Below the pieces are notes generated by a model that saw nothing but the letters and a program-made list of their open reading frames with translations, searched no databases and was not told the DNA's origin. A stretch of DNA of 64,000 nucleotides from Pseudoalteromonas sp. Z1A8 (lineage in GTDB: Bacteria; Pseudomonadota; Gammaproteobacteria; Enterobacterales; Alteromonadaceae). The DNA is taken from NCBI RefSeq assembly GCF_011378855.1, contig NZ_WTLB01000018.1:1-64000 (forward strand). Reading direction: 5' to 3'. Positions 51,869 through 61,526 of this stretch are shown here, piece by piece (within the stretch, counting starts at the first letter, position 1; each line of letters opens with the position of its first letter). A program made the position numbers and the translations under genes.

Positions 51869-52774
51869 ATGCAAAGCACTGTTACTGCGATTATAGAAGA
51901 TCTTTCGAGTGTTATATTTGGTAAACAGCAACAAATAAAACTGGCACTTACTTGCTTATTTAGTGAGGGACATTTACTCATTGAAGATTTACCAGGTATG
52001 GGAAAAACTACCCTTTCTCATGCATTGTCGGCTGTATTAGGTTTATCGTATCAGCGTATACAATTTACCAGTGATCTTCTTCCTGCTGATATTTTGGGTA
52101 CTAATGTGTTTAACTCTACCGAGCACAGTTTTACGTTTCATAAAGGCCCTATTTTTAGCCAAGTTGTTTTAGCTGATGAAATAAACCGCGCAGGACCCAA
52201 AACACAAAGTGCGTTGCTTGAAGCAATGGAAGAGCAACAAGTAACAGTTGATGGAAAAAAATATACGCTGCCAAATCCATTTTTTGTTATCGCAACACAA
52301 AACCCGCTTTATCAATCGGGTACTTATCCGTTACCCGAGTCGCAATTAGACCGTTTTTTAATGCGTATAAGCTTGGGGTTTCCTCCTAAAGAGGCCGAAA
52401 AACGCTTAATTTTGAATATGCAAAAACGAGATTACAGCCAATTACCGCAGCGAATTAACAAACAAGAGCTTGCTGAAATTCAATCCAAAATAAGCAAAAT
52501 AACACTAAGTAGCCCAGTGGTTGACTACATTATTGAACTAGTTAATTACACTCGTACGAGCAATGCGTTTGCAGCATCGCTATCACCGCGTGCAAGTATG
52601 GCTTTGGCTAAAGCAGCTAAGTCATGGGCTTTTATTGATGGCCGTGATTTTGTAATGCCAGAAGATGTTCAAGCCGTATTTGCAAGTGTGTGTCAGCATC
52701 GATTAGGTTTGCATAATGAGTCCGGTGAAGCGCAAGTAAACGATATTTTAAAAAACGTTTTAGTTCCGGTATAA
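51869..52774 (+). CDS. MoxR-family AAA+ ATPase
   Basis: AAA+ chaperone-like ATPase of 301 residues. Walker A is L-P-G-M-G-K-T-T near residue 40, Walker B V-L-A-D-E-I-N-R-A near 107. Sensor 1 is A-T-Q-N-P near 147, and the P-E-S-Q-L-D-R-F arginine finger region near 161. MoxR proteins help mature or insert partner proteins, usually the DUF58/VWA products next to them. It is followed after 6 bp by the DUF58 gene, the standard MoxR-DUF58-transglutaminase order. Confidence 0.92.
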   Translation: MQSTVTAIIEDLSSVIFGKQQQIKLALTCLFSEGHLLIEDLPGMGKTTLSHALSAVLGLSYQRIQFTSDLLPADILGTNVFNSTEHSFTFHKGPIFSQVVLADEINRAGPKTQSALLEAMEEQQVTVDGKKYTLPNPFFVIATQNPLYQSGTYPLPESQLDRFLMRISLGFPPKEAEKRLILNMQKRDYSQLPQRINKQELAEIQSKISKITLSSPVVDYIIELVNYTRTSNAFAASLSPRASMALAKAAKSWAFIDGRDFVMPEDVQAVFASVCQHRLGLHNESGEAQVNDILKNVLVPV

Positions 52775-52780
52775 ACTTTC

Positions 52781-53767
52781 ATGCCAAAAAAAACAGCTAA
52801 GCGCCCTTCTTTATTTAAGTCATTTAAGCGAGGTGTATTTAATAAATTATTAAAAAATAAGCATTTAAAAAACTCAATTACACTTGAACACAGAACAATT
52901 TATGTATTGCCATCATCCCTTGGTTGGTACTTTGTAATTGTGGCTATTTTAAACTTTGTGATGGGCATTAATTATCAAAATAATTTAATTTTAATAATGT
53001 CTTATCTTATGTTTGTGGTGATGATTATTGCTGTATTAATGGGCTACAGTAACGCTAAAGGCTTAACGGTTAAATTTAAAGATGCATTTAACAGCTACGC
53101 TCCTCAAAAACCGAGTATTGTATTTGAATTACAAAGCGCTAGAGTTACCCAATCTATTAATTTAACATATCAAGGTAGTGAGCAAACTCACAAACATACC
53201 GACGAAGTTGATAGTAAGACTCAGTTACTTACACTCAACTTACCCTACAGCTCACGCGGTAAGTACTCAGTGCAACGTATTAAAATAGCGAGTAACTACC
53301 CCTTTGGCTTAATAACTGTTTGGAGCTACATTCAATTACAAACAGATGTTTTTGTATACCCGTCGCTTGAACAAGTACACAGTGATGCGCATGTTTCTAT
53401 GCTTGATGAGCAAGCCGATAAAGGTATTTCTACACAATCTGGTAGCGAAGAGTTTGAGTCGTTAATCCCACATTTACCAGAGATGGGCTTGCAAAGAGTG
53501 TCGTGGAAGCATTACGCAAAAACACAGCAGTTGTTAGTAAAAGAGTTTGTAGACTTTAAAACAGCGAATGCGCTCTTCGATTTTACGTTAATGAATGGAG
53601 ATACAGAACAACGTTTAAGCCAGTTATGCTTTTTAGTGTGTGAAGCAACCGAGAAAAACACCCCTTTTATGTTAAAGCTACCGAATAAAACAATAAATAC
53701 AAATACCGGACAGCAACATAAGCAGCAATGCTTAGAATTATTATGCTCATTTAATGGTGATGTGTAA
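52781..53767 (+). CDS. DUF58 domain protein
   Basis: Membrane protein of 328 residues with two adjacent helices (about 45-65 and 68-88). A beta-rich domain follows, and the DUF58 core P-H-L-P-E-M-G-L-Q-R-V-S-W-K-H-Y-A-K-T lies near residue 232, with L-L-V-K-E-F-V-D at 253. DUF58 proteins are genetically tied to MoxR ATPases and thought to be their clients. The start codon is 6 bp after moxR, and its end shares one base with the next gene (TAATGG), so it is tightly coupled. Confidence 0.88.
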   Translation: MPKKTAKRPSLFKSFKRGVFNKLLKNKHLKNSITLEHRTIYVLPSSLGWYFVIVAILNFVMGINYQNNLILIMSYLMFVVMIIAVLMGYSNAKGLTVKFKDAFNSYAPQKPSIVFELQSARVTQSINLTYQGSEQTHKHTDEVDSKTQLLTLNLPYSSRGKYSVQRIKIASNYPFGLITVWSYIQLQTDVFVYPSLEQVHSDAHVSMLDEQADKGISTQSGSEEFESLIPHLPEMGLQRVSWKHYAKTQQLLVKEFVDFKTANALFDFTLMNGDTEQRLSQLCFLVCEATEKNTPFMLKLPNKTINTNTGQQHKQQCLELLCSFNGDV

Positions 53768-55737
53768 TGGACATACTTAAAAACGAAAAAGTAATAAATT
53801 ATTCGCTGTCTTTTATATATGCATGTTTAATTGTATTTTTTGTATCACATTTACCGCTTGCTTTTGTAGGTGTACTTTCACTTATTTGTGCATGGAACTT
53901 TTACATAACGCTGAGTAATAAACCAAAGCCAAATGCTTGGCTGGCAAATATACTCGCAGGTGTGTCACTAGGTTTAATGCTCTACACAGTAGGCATGTCG
54001 GATACGGTTATTTTATTTGTGGCCATGCTGCTACTTGCTAGTTTATTTAAGCTGCTGCAGGCTAAAACCAAAAAGCATTATCATGTAATTACAACGCTTA
54101 CATTTTTTTCACTCTCATCGGTGTATTTATTTAACCAAAGTATTTTAACGACGTTAACTGTAAGTGGTTTATACATATTAAACTTTGCAGTACTTGGTCT
54201 ACTTGAGTCAAAACATAATTTAAAAATAGCCTCTAAACAAAGCAGTAAACTGCTACTTTTAGCGCTTCCTTTAGCTATATTTTTACTACTTTTCTTACCA
54301 AAAATGCCCGCTTTTTGGCAACTCCCTGGGCCAAAACTTGCAAAAACTGGGCTTTCTGAACAAGTCGATCCATTCGATATTGCAAAGCTTTCAAATTCAG
54401 ATGAGCTGGTGTTTAGAGCTAAATTTAATGAAAGAAAACCTGTACCCCCCTATTACTGGCGAGCAATAGTGCATGATGAATTTAATGGCAATGCATGGCT
54501 AACGTCTGATTTTTTAAAATATAATAATTTAAAAAGTAATATTGAGAGTACAAATGACGAGCAACTTATTGCAAGCTACTCAATTATTACTGAGCCCGCT
54601 ACGCAAAAATGGCTCTATGGTTTAGCGTATTCAAGCAGCAACTCACAAAATGTTGAAGGTAATTCACTCGGTTTATTACGAAAAAAAAGCCGCCAAGCTA
54701 AAAGCTTACAATACGATGTAAACAGCTTTAGTTTATCAGCTTTACCACTTGGACAATTTGAAGAAAAACGCTACAAATATCTAGCTCATAAAGAGAACGT
54801 AAAAACATCATCACTTGCTAAAAACCTAAAGCAAGATACACACTCTGACCGCGATTTTTACAATAGCTTATTACAATACTTTGCAGGTACAGGATTTACT
54901 TATACGTTAACACCCACTCCGATGAGCGGCGATAACACGATTGACCAATTTTTATTTGAAAACCAACGTGGATTTTGTGGTCATTATGCAAGCGCCGCTG
55001 CGTACATTTTTAGAACCGCAGGTATACCCGCTCGATTAGTAAGTGGTTATTTAGGCGGTGAATTAAACCAAGATAATAATACGCTAACAGTTCGCCAGTA
55101 CGATGCGCATGCGTGGGTAGAAGTATATTTACAAAACGAAGGTTGGGTTATTTTTGATGCAACCGCTGTTGTCGCACCGGAGCGTTTAAATGGCTCGCTT
55201 TCGCAAAACGAAGAGCTGAATGACGAATTTAAAAGTAATCTTGATTTTGGTTTAGTGAGTTTAAGTAATTTCCCCGCTATTAATTGGTTAAGGTTGGAAC
55301 TTGAAAATCTCGATTATCAATGGTCTAGCTGGGTACTTGGTTTTGACGAAGAAAAACAAAATGATTTTTTAAAATCAATTTTTGGTAGTAAAAACATTTG
55401 GCTTGTACCATTAATGGTTTTACTAACAGCTGGTTTTTGTTTTGTAGGTTATTTTGTGTATTTAAACTTACCAAAACGCCCGACTAAATTAGCGCCTATG
55501 GTTAAAGAATTTTATGAAGTAAAAGCATGGGCGAAAAAACAAAAAATAAATACACCCGATAATTTAACACCGAGTCAGCAGTTACATTTTTTTGCTGATC
55601 AACTTCCTCGTTCTGCACAATCTATAAACACATTTAGTCAGTTATTTAACCAAGTACGCTATAGTAAAAAACCTTTTACGAAAGAGCGTAAAACTCAGGC
55701 TAAAGATCTGATAAAATTAATTAAAATTTCCAAATAG
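53767..55737 (+). CDS. TgpA-like transglutaminase membrane protein
   Basis: Inner-membrane protein of 656 residues with about five helices in the first 190 residues, then a periplasmic transglutaminase-like domain. The papain-like triad is visible: Cys in R-G-F-C-G-H-Y-A-S near residue 400, His in D-A-H-A-W-V-E-V near residue 450, and Asp in V-I-F-D-A-T near 465. One more helix lies near 555-577, before a cytoplasmic DUF4129-like tail. It matches P. aeruginosa TgpA (DUF3488-transglutaminase-DUF4129). It closes the MoxR operon; the antiporter-like gene follows after 8 bp. Confidence 0.88.
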   Translation: MDILKNEKVINYSLSFIYACLIVFFVSHLPLAFVGVLSLICAWNFYITLSNKPKPNAWLANILAGVSLGLMLYTVGMSDTVILFVAMLLLASLFKLLQAKTKKHYHVITTLTFFSLSSVYLFNQSILTTLTVSGLYILNFAVLGLLESKHNLKIASKQSSKLLLLALPLAIFLLLFLPKMPAFWQLPGPKLAKTGLSEQVDPFDIAKLSNSDELVFRAKFNERKPVPPYYWRAIVHDEFNGNAWLTSDFLKYNNLKSNIESTNDEQLIASYSIITEPATQKWLYGLAYSSSNSQNVEGNSLGLLRKKSRQAKSLQYDVNSFSLSALPLGQFEEKRYKYLAHKENVKTSSLAKNLKQDTHSDRDFYNSLLQYFAGTGFTYTLTPTPMSGDNTIDQFLFENQRGFCGHYASAAAYIFRTAGIPARLVSGYLGGELNQDNNTLTVRQYDAHAWVEVYLQNEGWVIFDATAVVAPERLNGSLSQNEELNDEFKSNLDFGLVSLSNFPAINWLRLELENLDYQWSSWVLGFDEEKQNDFLKSIFGSKNIWLVPLMVLLTAGFCFVGYFVYLNLPKRPTKLAPMVKEFYEVKAWAKKQKINTPDNLTPSQQLHFFADQLPRSAQSINTFSQLFNQVRYSKKPFTKERKTQAKDLIKLIKISK

Positions 55738-55745
55738 AGAATACT

Positions 55746-57068
55746 ATGAATGCTGTTGTTATAGGCGTTATTTTAATGCTCGGGCTATCTCTGGCTCGCG
55801 TTAACGTCATTGTTGCCATGATCATAAGTGCTTTAGTTGCTGGTTTAACAGCAGGCTTGGGTATAAAAGAAAGTGTTGATGCATTTAATTCTGGCCTTTC
55901 TGCCGGAGCTGAAATTGCACTAAGTTATGCCATGCTCGGTGCATTTGCCGTTGCTATTTCTAAGTCGGGTTTAACACGCATTCTCGCTGATAAGTTACTT
56001 GCTAAAGTAAATGCTAAAGGCAGCGGGAATGAAACATTTTTAAGTTACTTCATTTTATTAATTATTTTAGGTTGTGCAATTTCTTCGCAAAACTTAGTAC
56101 CTGTACACATAGCGTTTATTCCTATTTTAATCCCACCGTTACTCGTTGTTTTTAATCAGTTAAGATTAGACAGGCGTGCTATAGCGTGTATTTTAACATT
56201 TGGATTAGCAACCTCTTATATGGTGCTGCCTTATGGTTTTGGTGGTATTTACTTGTATTCTATTTTACATAAAAATCTAGTTGATAACGGCCTAGACATT
56301 GTAAATACACAAGTCCCTATGGCGATGATAATTCCTGCATTAGGTATGTTTATTGGATTACTTATTGCGACATTTATTACCTACAAAAAACGCCGCGAAT
56401 ACACAGAGCAGCCATTAACAACTCAGAGTAAATCGGCTGAGGTAGAAAACCCTAAAAAAGTAATGATTGTAGGGCTATGTGCGGTACTTGCCTCACTTGT
56501 TGCACAAAACCTAAGTGGCTCAATGATTTTAGGCGGTTTAGTAGGTGTAATGATATTTAGTGTATTTGGTGTAGTTAAGTGGGAAGAAAACGGCGACGTA
56601 TTTAGTAAAGGCGTTGCGATGATGGCGATGATTGGTTTTATTATGATATCGGCACAAGGCTTTGCATCAGTTATGCAGGCTACTGGCGACGTAGCGAGCT
56701 TAGTACACAGCTCAGCCGCACTTTTTGATGGTAATAAACCTTTGGCCGCAGGTGTTATTTTGTTAGTCGGGTTATTAATTACAATGGGAATTGGTAGTTC
56801 GTTTTCGACAGTGCCTATTATTGCAACTTTGTTTGTTCCTTTGTGTTTAGATCTTGGGTTTTCGGTTATGGCTACCGCCGCACTGGTTGGTACTGCGGGT
56901 GCTTTAGGTGATGCAGGCTCCCCTGCTTCAGACTCAACACTTGGCCCAACATCAGGTTTAAATGCCGATGGCCAGCACGACCATATTAGAGACTCTGTTA
57001 TTCCAACGTTTATTCACTTTAACATTCCGCTGCTGATATTTGGCTGGATTGCAGCAATGGTGCTTTAA
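55746..57068 (+). CDS. Na+/H+ antiporter family membrane carrier
   Basis: Membrane carrier of 440 residues with about 11 helices, similar to the Na+/H+ antiporter (NhaC/YuiF-like) group of the ion-transporter superfamily. Notable conserved segments: [16 protein letters not shown] near residue 48, [14 protein letters not shown] near 116, and [18 protein letters not shown] near 400. The last is typical of carriers of this group. The true substrate could be a sodium-linked organic acid instead. It begins 8 bp after the transglutaminase gene. Confidence 0.78.
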   Translation: MNAVVIGVILMLGLSLARVNVIVAMIISALVAGLTAGLGIKESVDAFNSGLSAGAEIALSYAMLGAFAVAISKSGLTRILADKLLAKVNAKGSGNETFLSYFILLIILGCAISSQNLVPVHIAFIPILIPPLLVVFNQLRLDRRAIACILTFGLATSYMVLPYGFGGIYLYSILHKNLVDNGLDIVNTQVPMAMIIPALGMFIGLLIATFITYKKRREYTEQPLTTQSKSAEVENPKKVMIVGLCAVLASLVAQNLSGSMILGGLVGVMIFSVFGVVKWEENGDVFSKGVAMMAMIGFIMISAQGFASVMQATGDVASLVHSSAALFDGNKPLAAGVILLVGLLITMGIGSSFSTVPIIATLFVPLCLDLGFSVMATAALVGTAGALGDAGSPASDSTLGPTSGLNADGQHDHIRDSVIPTFIHFNIPLLIFGWIAAMVL

Positions 57069-57117
57069 GTAGTATGCATGTAAGTATTAGTAAATTTAAT
57101 TAAAAGCTAAATGTAAC

Positions 57118-57149
57118 TAAAAAGGTATGTTTAAAGCATGCCTTTTTTT
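57118..57149. terminator. Terminator after the antiporter-like gene
   Basis: The stem AAAGGTATG/CATGCCTTT is followed by a T run, about 50 bp past the stop. Confidence 0.85.
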
Positions 57150-57334
57150 GCTTCTAACAACTTTTATCCCTATTAGTTGGCCCCTTATTTTGATTAGTTT
57201 ATTAGTAAATATTAACTGAGCTGTTGAGATTACATTTAATAAACATTTAGTATGATGTGTTCTTTGCTGGTTTTTATATAAGCACCAATTTAGGTGCTTA
57301 TATAATTTCACTCTAGTGTCTTTAAAGCTTTAAA

Positions 57335-57766
57335 TTAATCAAAACCATAAATCATTTTATCGCAGACTACCGGTGTTGGTCTGTGATTATCATCGACTGC
57401 AACAAACGTAAAGCTGCCACTGATGGCTGAATGCTTATCGTCTTTATGCATTGTTTCTAGCAATATATCTACATCAACTTTAAGGCTGGTGTTACCTACA
57501 TGCACGACTTTAGCAATTAACTCTGCAAAAGTACCTGCTGGTATCGCTTCTTTAAAATCAACTCTATCTGAAGATATAGTTACCAAAGGCTTACGACAAA
57601 AACGAGTCGCCGCTATAAATGCCACTTCATCCATCCACGCCAGTGCATCACCACCAAATAAAGTATTGTGATGGTTAGTACGCCCTGGGAATACTGTTTT
57701 AGTTACCGATGTGGTTGAGTCTTCAATACGCTGAGCAATTATTGCATCGCGGTTTACGTCAGTCAT
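57335..57766 (-). CDS. Acyl-CoA thioesterase, hotdog fold (YciA-like)
   Basis: Hotdog-fold thioesterase of 143 residues. It has the signature N-H-H-N-T-L-F-G-G-D-A-L-A-W-M-D-E-V-A near residues 31-49, with the catalytic Asp in G-G-D, then V-D-F-K-E-A-I-P-A-G-T near residue 68 and a closing F-T-F-V-A-V-D. It likely hydrolyses acyl-CoA in the cytosol. The peptidase gene lies only 5 bp upstream on the same strand, so it is the last gene of a three-gene unit with the QueD-like and M23 genes. Confidence 0.88.
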   Translation of the reverse strand: MTDVNRDAIIAQRIEDSTTSVTKTVFPGRTNHHNTLFGGDALAWMDEVAFIAATRFCRKPLVTISSDRVDFKEAIPAGTFAELIAKVVHVGNTSLKVDVDILLETMHKDDKHSAISGSFTFVAVDDNHRPTPVVCDKMIYGFD

Positions 57767-57771
57767 AATCT

Positions 57772-58590
57772 CTACTTTTTGTTTGCTAATGTATCTTGCA
57801 TTAGTAATGCAGGATCAAGGCGTTCGCCTTTCCAGTTAAAGCGCCAATCTAGATGAGGACCAGTTACGCGGCCTGTTGCACCAATTTCGGCTACTTTATT
57901 ACCTTGAACTATTTTGTCGCCCAGTTTTACATCAAGCTTACTTAAATGGATGTAAGTTGAAGTAATACCGTGCCCGTGATCAATAATTAATGTACCGCCT
58001 GAGTAGTATAAATCAGGCTCTGCAAATACCACTGTACCACTAATCGGCGCATAAACAGGAGAACCTGTTTTATTGGCAATGTCTAAGCCAAAGTGCGGAC
58101 GACGAGGCTCACCATTAAAATAACGTTGGCTGCCATAAACACCCGATATACGCCCTTCTGCAGGCTTTAACACAGGGTCTAAAAAGTACAGTAAATCAGA
58201 GTCAAATTCACGTGCTTTACGCACAGCAACTGCTTCGCGGCTTATACGTGCGCTAACTTCTTTTGGCGGTGAAACATATTTTTTAGCTACGCCGGTAATT
58301 TTATCAATTTTATATTCACGCTTGGTAATAGCTATCGGCTGAGAATGTGACTTGCCGCTGTTATCTACCCACTTTAAAGTATGGGTAGTGTCAGCGTCAC
58401 GACCAAAACCAAATACAAAATCACCACTAGATGAAAGTTTTAACTCTTTGCCATCTAAGCTTACCGATTTAGCATTTTCAAGCTTACCTGTAACCAAGCC
58501 GCCTTGTGTTAAGTGCCCTTTTAACTCAAGCGCCATAGCACTAAAGCTAGTAGAGGCAATAAGTGCTGTTGCTAAAAGTGTTTTAAACAT
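57772..58590 (-). CDS. M23-family metallopeptidase, exported
   Basis: Zinc peptidase predicted to cut cell-wall peptide bridges, 272 residues from the chosen start. It has a signal peptide M-F-K-T-L-L...S-A-M-A, then a beta-rich N-terminal region. The M23 domain holds zinc ligands in P-H-F-G-L-D and H-L-D-W, and the central H-G-H-G. All catalytic residues are present. ATG 58590 is preferred over one ten codons upstream, because the shorter form begins exactly at the signal peptide and AAGGA lies 10 bases before it. The start overlaps the QueD-like stop by 8 bp. Confidence 0.88.
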   Translation of the reverse strand: MFKTLLATALIASTSFSAMALELKGHLTQGGLVTGKLENAKSVSLDGKELKLSSSGDFVFGFGRDADTTHTLKWVDNSGKSHSQPIAITKREYKIDKITGVAKKYVSPPKEVSARISREAVAVRKAREFDSDLLYFLDPVLKPAEGRISGVYGSQRYFNGEPRRPHFGLDIANKTGSPVYAPISGTVVFAEPDLYYSGGTLIIDHGHGITSTYIHLSKLDVKLGDKIVQGNKVAEIGATGRVTGPHLDWRFNWKGERLDPALLMQDTLANKK

Positions 58591-59440
58591 AGCTAATAGA
58601 TCCTTTTCCAACACCTTCATAAGCGGTTACTTTTACTGCTTTTTCTGGGTATTGGGCTTTAATTTGACCAGCTACATGCTCAGCAATACATTCTACGGTT
58701 GTATCTACAGGTAAAATGTCGCAACGAGATTCGCTAATAGCCATTTCAAAATAGCCTTGTGCCGATGTATAGGCAAAGCATACATCACCCGCTTTGGCTG
58801 TTATGTGTTTTAAATCACTGCCGCTAATTTGATCTTCACTGGTGGCTAAGTAAATATCTTCCCACTTTTGAGACCATTCTTTTTGCAAGCGCGGCATAGA
58901 AATGCCATCAAGGCTAATACCAATTTGAGAACGATGCCCATGAATAATGCGTTGGCAATTACCGTCATGTTTTTTAAGGCCATGACTGTAATGATAGTAA
59001 AAGCTTTGGCTGTGTTCAGGCTTAAGAGACAGCTCAATTTTTTCAATGTTATCTGGGAGTTTTGGTAAAATAGTCGCAATTAAAAATTCAGTAACCGATT
59101 CAACCGTTACTTCGTCTGCGTTAATCATACAATAAGCTTGATGAGGGGCGCTCATAGCTAAGTGGTTGTTTTCACCAAATGTGCAGTCGAGTGTTTTATG
59201 CTCGTCAAATTCAGATACAGTGCCATTAAGGCCCGTAGGAATTGCTAATCGGTGATCAATACACTCATCTATAATGCCTTTAATTTGCTTTTTAACTAAA
59301 CCAAAGTCTAAAACCATAGACTCTTCGTTAAGTTTACCGTGCAAAGTTAAATCAACAATCCAGCTCTCGCCAACGGCGCCGCGTTTGTTACATAAGTAAG
59401 AAAAATCAATCACAGTTAGTGAGTTAACAAAAAGGATCAT
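58583..59440 (-). CDS. Double-domain 6-carboxytetrahydropterin synthase-like (QueD/PTPS) protein
   Basis: Protein of 285 residues made of two PTPS-like domains. The second (about 145-285) keeps zinc ligands in S-H-G-L-K-K-H and I-H-G-H-R-S-Q-I, with a conserved acidic E-G-V-G-K-G end. The first (about 1-135) keeps the C-I-D-H-R motif, but the usual G-H-S-Y zinc site reads G-E-S-W. QueD makes the queuosine precursor 6-carboxytetrahydropterin from GTP-derived substrate. Whether this fused form does so is uncertain; only one domain looks able to bind zinc normally. AAGGAAG precedes the start. It is first in a unit with the M23 peptidase. Confidence 0.75.
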   Translation of the reverse strand: MILFVNSLTVIDFSYLCNKRGAVGESWIVDLTLHGKLNEESMVLDFGLVKKQIKGIIDECIDHRLAIPTGLNGTVSEFDEHKTLDCTFGENNHLAMSAPHQAYCMINADEVTVESVTEFLIATILPKLPDNIEKIELSLKPEHSQSFYYHYSHGLKKHDGNCQRIIHGHRSQIGISLDGISMPRLQKEWSQKWEDIYLATSEDQISGSDLKHITAKAGDVCFAYTSAQGYFEMAISESRCDILPVDTTVECIAEHVAGQIKAQYPEKAVKVTAYEGVGKGSISYV

Positions 59441-59586
59441 AAACTTCCTTTAGACTGGTTATAAGACAGCATTAATTATAATGATTTCTGATTGTAATTG
59501 CGCGGTTTTATAGTGCAAAAACCAATCGCGTTGATTGATTGGTGATTTAATATGCAATATTTTGATTTTTTAACTGCTCCGAGTTG

Positions 59587-59610
59587 TTTAGCGTACAAGT
59601 GTACGCTAAA
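59587..59610. promoter_or_regulatory. FabR-type operator upstream of fabA
   Basis: TTTAGCGTAC-N4-GTACGCTAAA is a perfect palindrome ending 33 bp before the fabA start. The core AGCGTACA-N-GTGTACGCT resembles the FabR site of E. coli fabA/fabB, so unsaturated fatty acid control is probably retained. Confidence 0.75.
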
Positions 59611-59643
59611 GTACTTGGTAATTTCTAAGCGAAGATAAGTGTT

Positions 59644-60159
59644 ATGGAACCTAAAAATAGCTATACAAAAGAAGATTTGATCCTTTGTGGTCAAGGTGAA
59701 ATGTTTGGTGAAGGCAACTGTCGTTTACCAAGTGACAACATGTTAATGATGGATCGCATTACCTCTATAACTGCTGATGGCGGAATACATGGTAAAGGCG
59801 AAATTGTTGCTGAGCTTGATATTGACCCTAGCCTTTGGTTTTTCGATTGTCATTTTAAAGGCGACCCAGTAATGCCAGGTTGTTTAGGCCTAGATGCTAT
59901 GTGGCAACTAGTTGGCTTTTACTTAGGTTGGTCTGGTGGCCCAGGTCTTGGCCGTGCGCTGGGTGTGGGTGAAGTAAAATTTACTGGCCAAATTTTACCT
60001 ACTAATAAAAAAGTAACTTATCGCCTTGTAATGAAACGCGTAATTAAACGTAAATTATTTATGGGCGTTGCCGATGGCACTGTAGAAGTAGACGGCCGAG
60101 TAATCTACGAAGCAAAAGATTTAAAAGTGGGCTTATTTCAAGACACTAGCGCGTTTTAA
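59644..60159 (+). CDS. fabA: 3-hydroxydecanoyl-ACP dehydratase/isomerase
   Basis: Introduces the double bond for unsaturated fatty acid synthesis. It is 171 residues, the usual size. Active-site His is in [13 protein letters not shown] near residue 72, and the catalytic Asp in L-G-L-D-A-M-W-Q near residue 86. [10 protein letters not shown] and Y-E-A-K-D-L-K-V-G close the fold. Transcription is likely under FabR through the palindrome at 59587. A strong terminator follows. Confidence 0.97.
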   Translation: MEPKNSYTKEDLILCGQGEMFGEGNCRLPSDNMLMMDRITSITADGGIHGKGEIVAELDIDPSLWFFDCHFKGDPVMPGCLGLDAMWQLVGFYLGWSGGPGLGRALGVGEVKFTGQILPTNKKVTYRLVMKRVIKRKLFMGVADGTVEVDGRVIYEAKDLKVGLFQDTSAF

Positions 60160-60209
60160 TTACTTTAACTGAATCCTTAAAAATTTAGTTTTAAAAGTTA
60201 ACGCACAAA

Positions 60210-60239
60210 CAAAAAGGCCTCCAATGTGGAGGCCTTTTT
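60210..60239. terminator. Bidirectional terminator between fabA and rmf
   Basis: The stem AAAAAGGCCTCCA/TGGAGGCCTTTTT with A and T tracts outside lies between convergent genes. Confidence 0.9.
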
Positions 60240-60260
60240 GCTTAAATTCGATTATTGATC

Positions 60261-60431
60261 TTAGGTTTTGTACATGTTGCGGTTTTCAATCGCCTCACGC
60301 CACCCTCCTAACCACTCTGATTTGGGATCTACTTGTTGATAAGGGCATAGCTCTTTTGAGCGACCTGCTAAACCTGCTTTAAAACCTTGAGAATGAGCTC
60401 TTTCTAAACGATCTCTTTTCTGTCTCTTCAT
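60261..60431 (-). CDS. rmf: Ribosome modulation factor
   Basis: Small basic protein of 56 residues that pairs 70S ribosomes into inactive 100S dimers in stationary phase. The sequence M-K-R-Q-K-R-D-R-L-E-R-A-H, G-R-S-K-E-L-C-P-Y-Q and W-L-G-G-W-R-E-A is nearly identical to RMF. The ATG at 60431 is chosen (AGGTGAGGA upstream) instead of an earlier in-frame ATG 34 codons before it, because RMF begins exactly at this Met. It is convergent with fabA. Confidence 0.96.
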   Translation of the reverse strand: MKRQKRDRLERAHSQGFKAGLAGRSKELCPYQQVDPKSEWLGGWREAIENRNMYKT

Positions 60432-60815
60432 CGGTAATATCCTCACCTTTTTATTTATATATTGTGTAGCATTAGTGAAATCTACATTTAATGAATAGTT
60501 AATAAAAATGTAAAATTCAAATCGTAAAAGCAATTAAATTGTTTGACTTTAACTAAGCTGCTGATGCAAAAATGAATTAACATTTAAAAAAGTAAGTGGT
60601 CATACAACATTTAATTTGACCGGTTTTATGCTAAATAAAATGCGACTCAATAATCGCTAAAATGTACTTAAGTACATAATTTACGACCTGTGTATTTTGA
60701 CTAAGTTCCAAACAAAAATGTAATCGTGACACTTTTATTTCTGTTATTTTAAATTAGTAGCCCGCCCCTAAATTTGAACTATTTTTAAACAATTTAAATT
60801 TATACTTGATTATTT
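60432..60815. other. Intergenic region between rmf and acuR
   Basis: About 380 bp with no supported gene. It holds the promoters of rmf (minus) and acuR (plus). No repeat or RNA was recognised. Confidence 0.5.
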
Positions 60816-60832
60816 AAAGTCGATCGGTCTAA
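60816..60832. promoter_or_regulatory. AcuR-type operator 1, before acuR
   Basis: AAAGTCGATCGGTCTAA ends 3 bp before the acuR start. Almost the same sequence lies before acuI at 61497-61516. Position suggests autorepression. Confidence 0.7.
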
Positions 60833-60835
60833 TAT

Positions 60836-61477
60836 ATGCCTATGAACAAAAATACATCAACACCAATACGACGTGGTCGCCCACCCAAAATAGCCAGAGA
60901 GAACGCCGATACAAAAGCGTTACTTATTCGCACGGGCCTAGAAACCCTAACTGAATTTGGTTTTAGCGCCACGGGGCTCGATACTATTTTAAAAAAAGCG
61001 GCTGTACCCAAAGGCTCTTTTTATCATTACTTTAAAAGTAAAGAAGCCTACGGCATTGCGTTAGTTGATGCATACGACAATTATTTTATTGCCAAACTTA
61101 CCCATTACTTACAGCAAGAAGATGTTCCCCCACTTGAGCGAATCGTTAATTTTACCCAAAGCGCCATTAAAGGGATGAAAAAATACGATTACAAACGTGG
61201 CTGTTTAGTTGGTAACTTAAACCAAGAACTTAACCATTTAAGTGAAGAATTTAAAACCAGATTAATGCAAAGCTACACCGCATGGCAAAACCATGTAGAA
61301 GTTTGCTTAAATCAAGCTAAGCAACAAGGCACTATTGCAAGCCATGTAAACACACAATTAATGAGTGAGTACTTTTGGATTGGTTGGGAAGGTGCAGTTA
61401 TGCGTGCCAAGCTCACTAAATCAAATACCCCACTTACTTTGTATACAGAAATGTTTTTACGCGCATTATTAACCTAG
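60836..61477 (+). CDS. acuR: TetR-family regulator, AcuR-like
   Basis: Repressor of 213 residues. The helix-turn-helix spans about residues 27-70 (R-T-G-L-E-T-L-T-E-F-G-F-S-A-T-G, then V-P-K-G-S-F-Y-H-Y-F-K-S-K-E-A-Y-G). The C-terminal ligand domain has Y-K-R-G-C-L-V-G-N-L near residue 120, typical of AcuR. AcuR senses acrylate and controls acuI, the next gene, in DMSP-degrading marine bacteria. The pair of operators and the adjacent acuI support this assignment. The start ATG is almost on the operator, with no clear ribosome site; M3 (60842) is an alternative start. Confidence 0.82.
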   Translation: MPMNKNTSTPIRRGRPPKIARENADTKALLIRTGLETLTEFGFSATGLDTILKKAAVPKGSFYHYFKSKEAYGIALVDAYDNYFIAKLTHYLQQEDVPPLERIVNFTQSAIKGMKKYDYKRGCLVGNLNQELNHLSEEFKTRLMQSYTAWQNHVEVCLNQAKQQGTIASHVNTQLMSEYFWIGWEGAVMRAKLTKSNTPLTLYTEMFLRALLT

Positions 61478-61496
61478 TGCGTTTTTATTTACCAAT

Positions 61497-61516
61497 TAAA
61501 AGACGATCGGTCTAAA
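61497..61516. promoter_or_regulatory. AcuR-type operator 2, before acuI
   Basis: AAAAGACGATCGGTCTAAAA in the 49-bp gap between acuR and acuI shares CGATCGGTCTAA with operator 1 and has AGAC/GTCT inverted edges. Confidence 0.7.
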
Positions 61517-61526
61517 AGGATATCCC

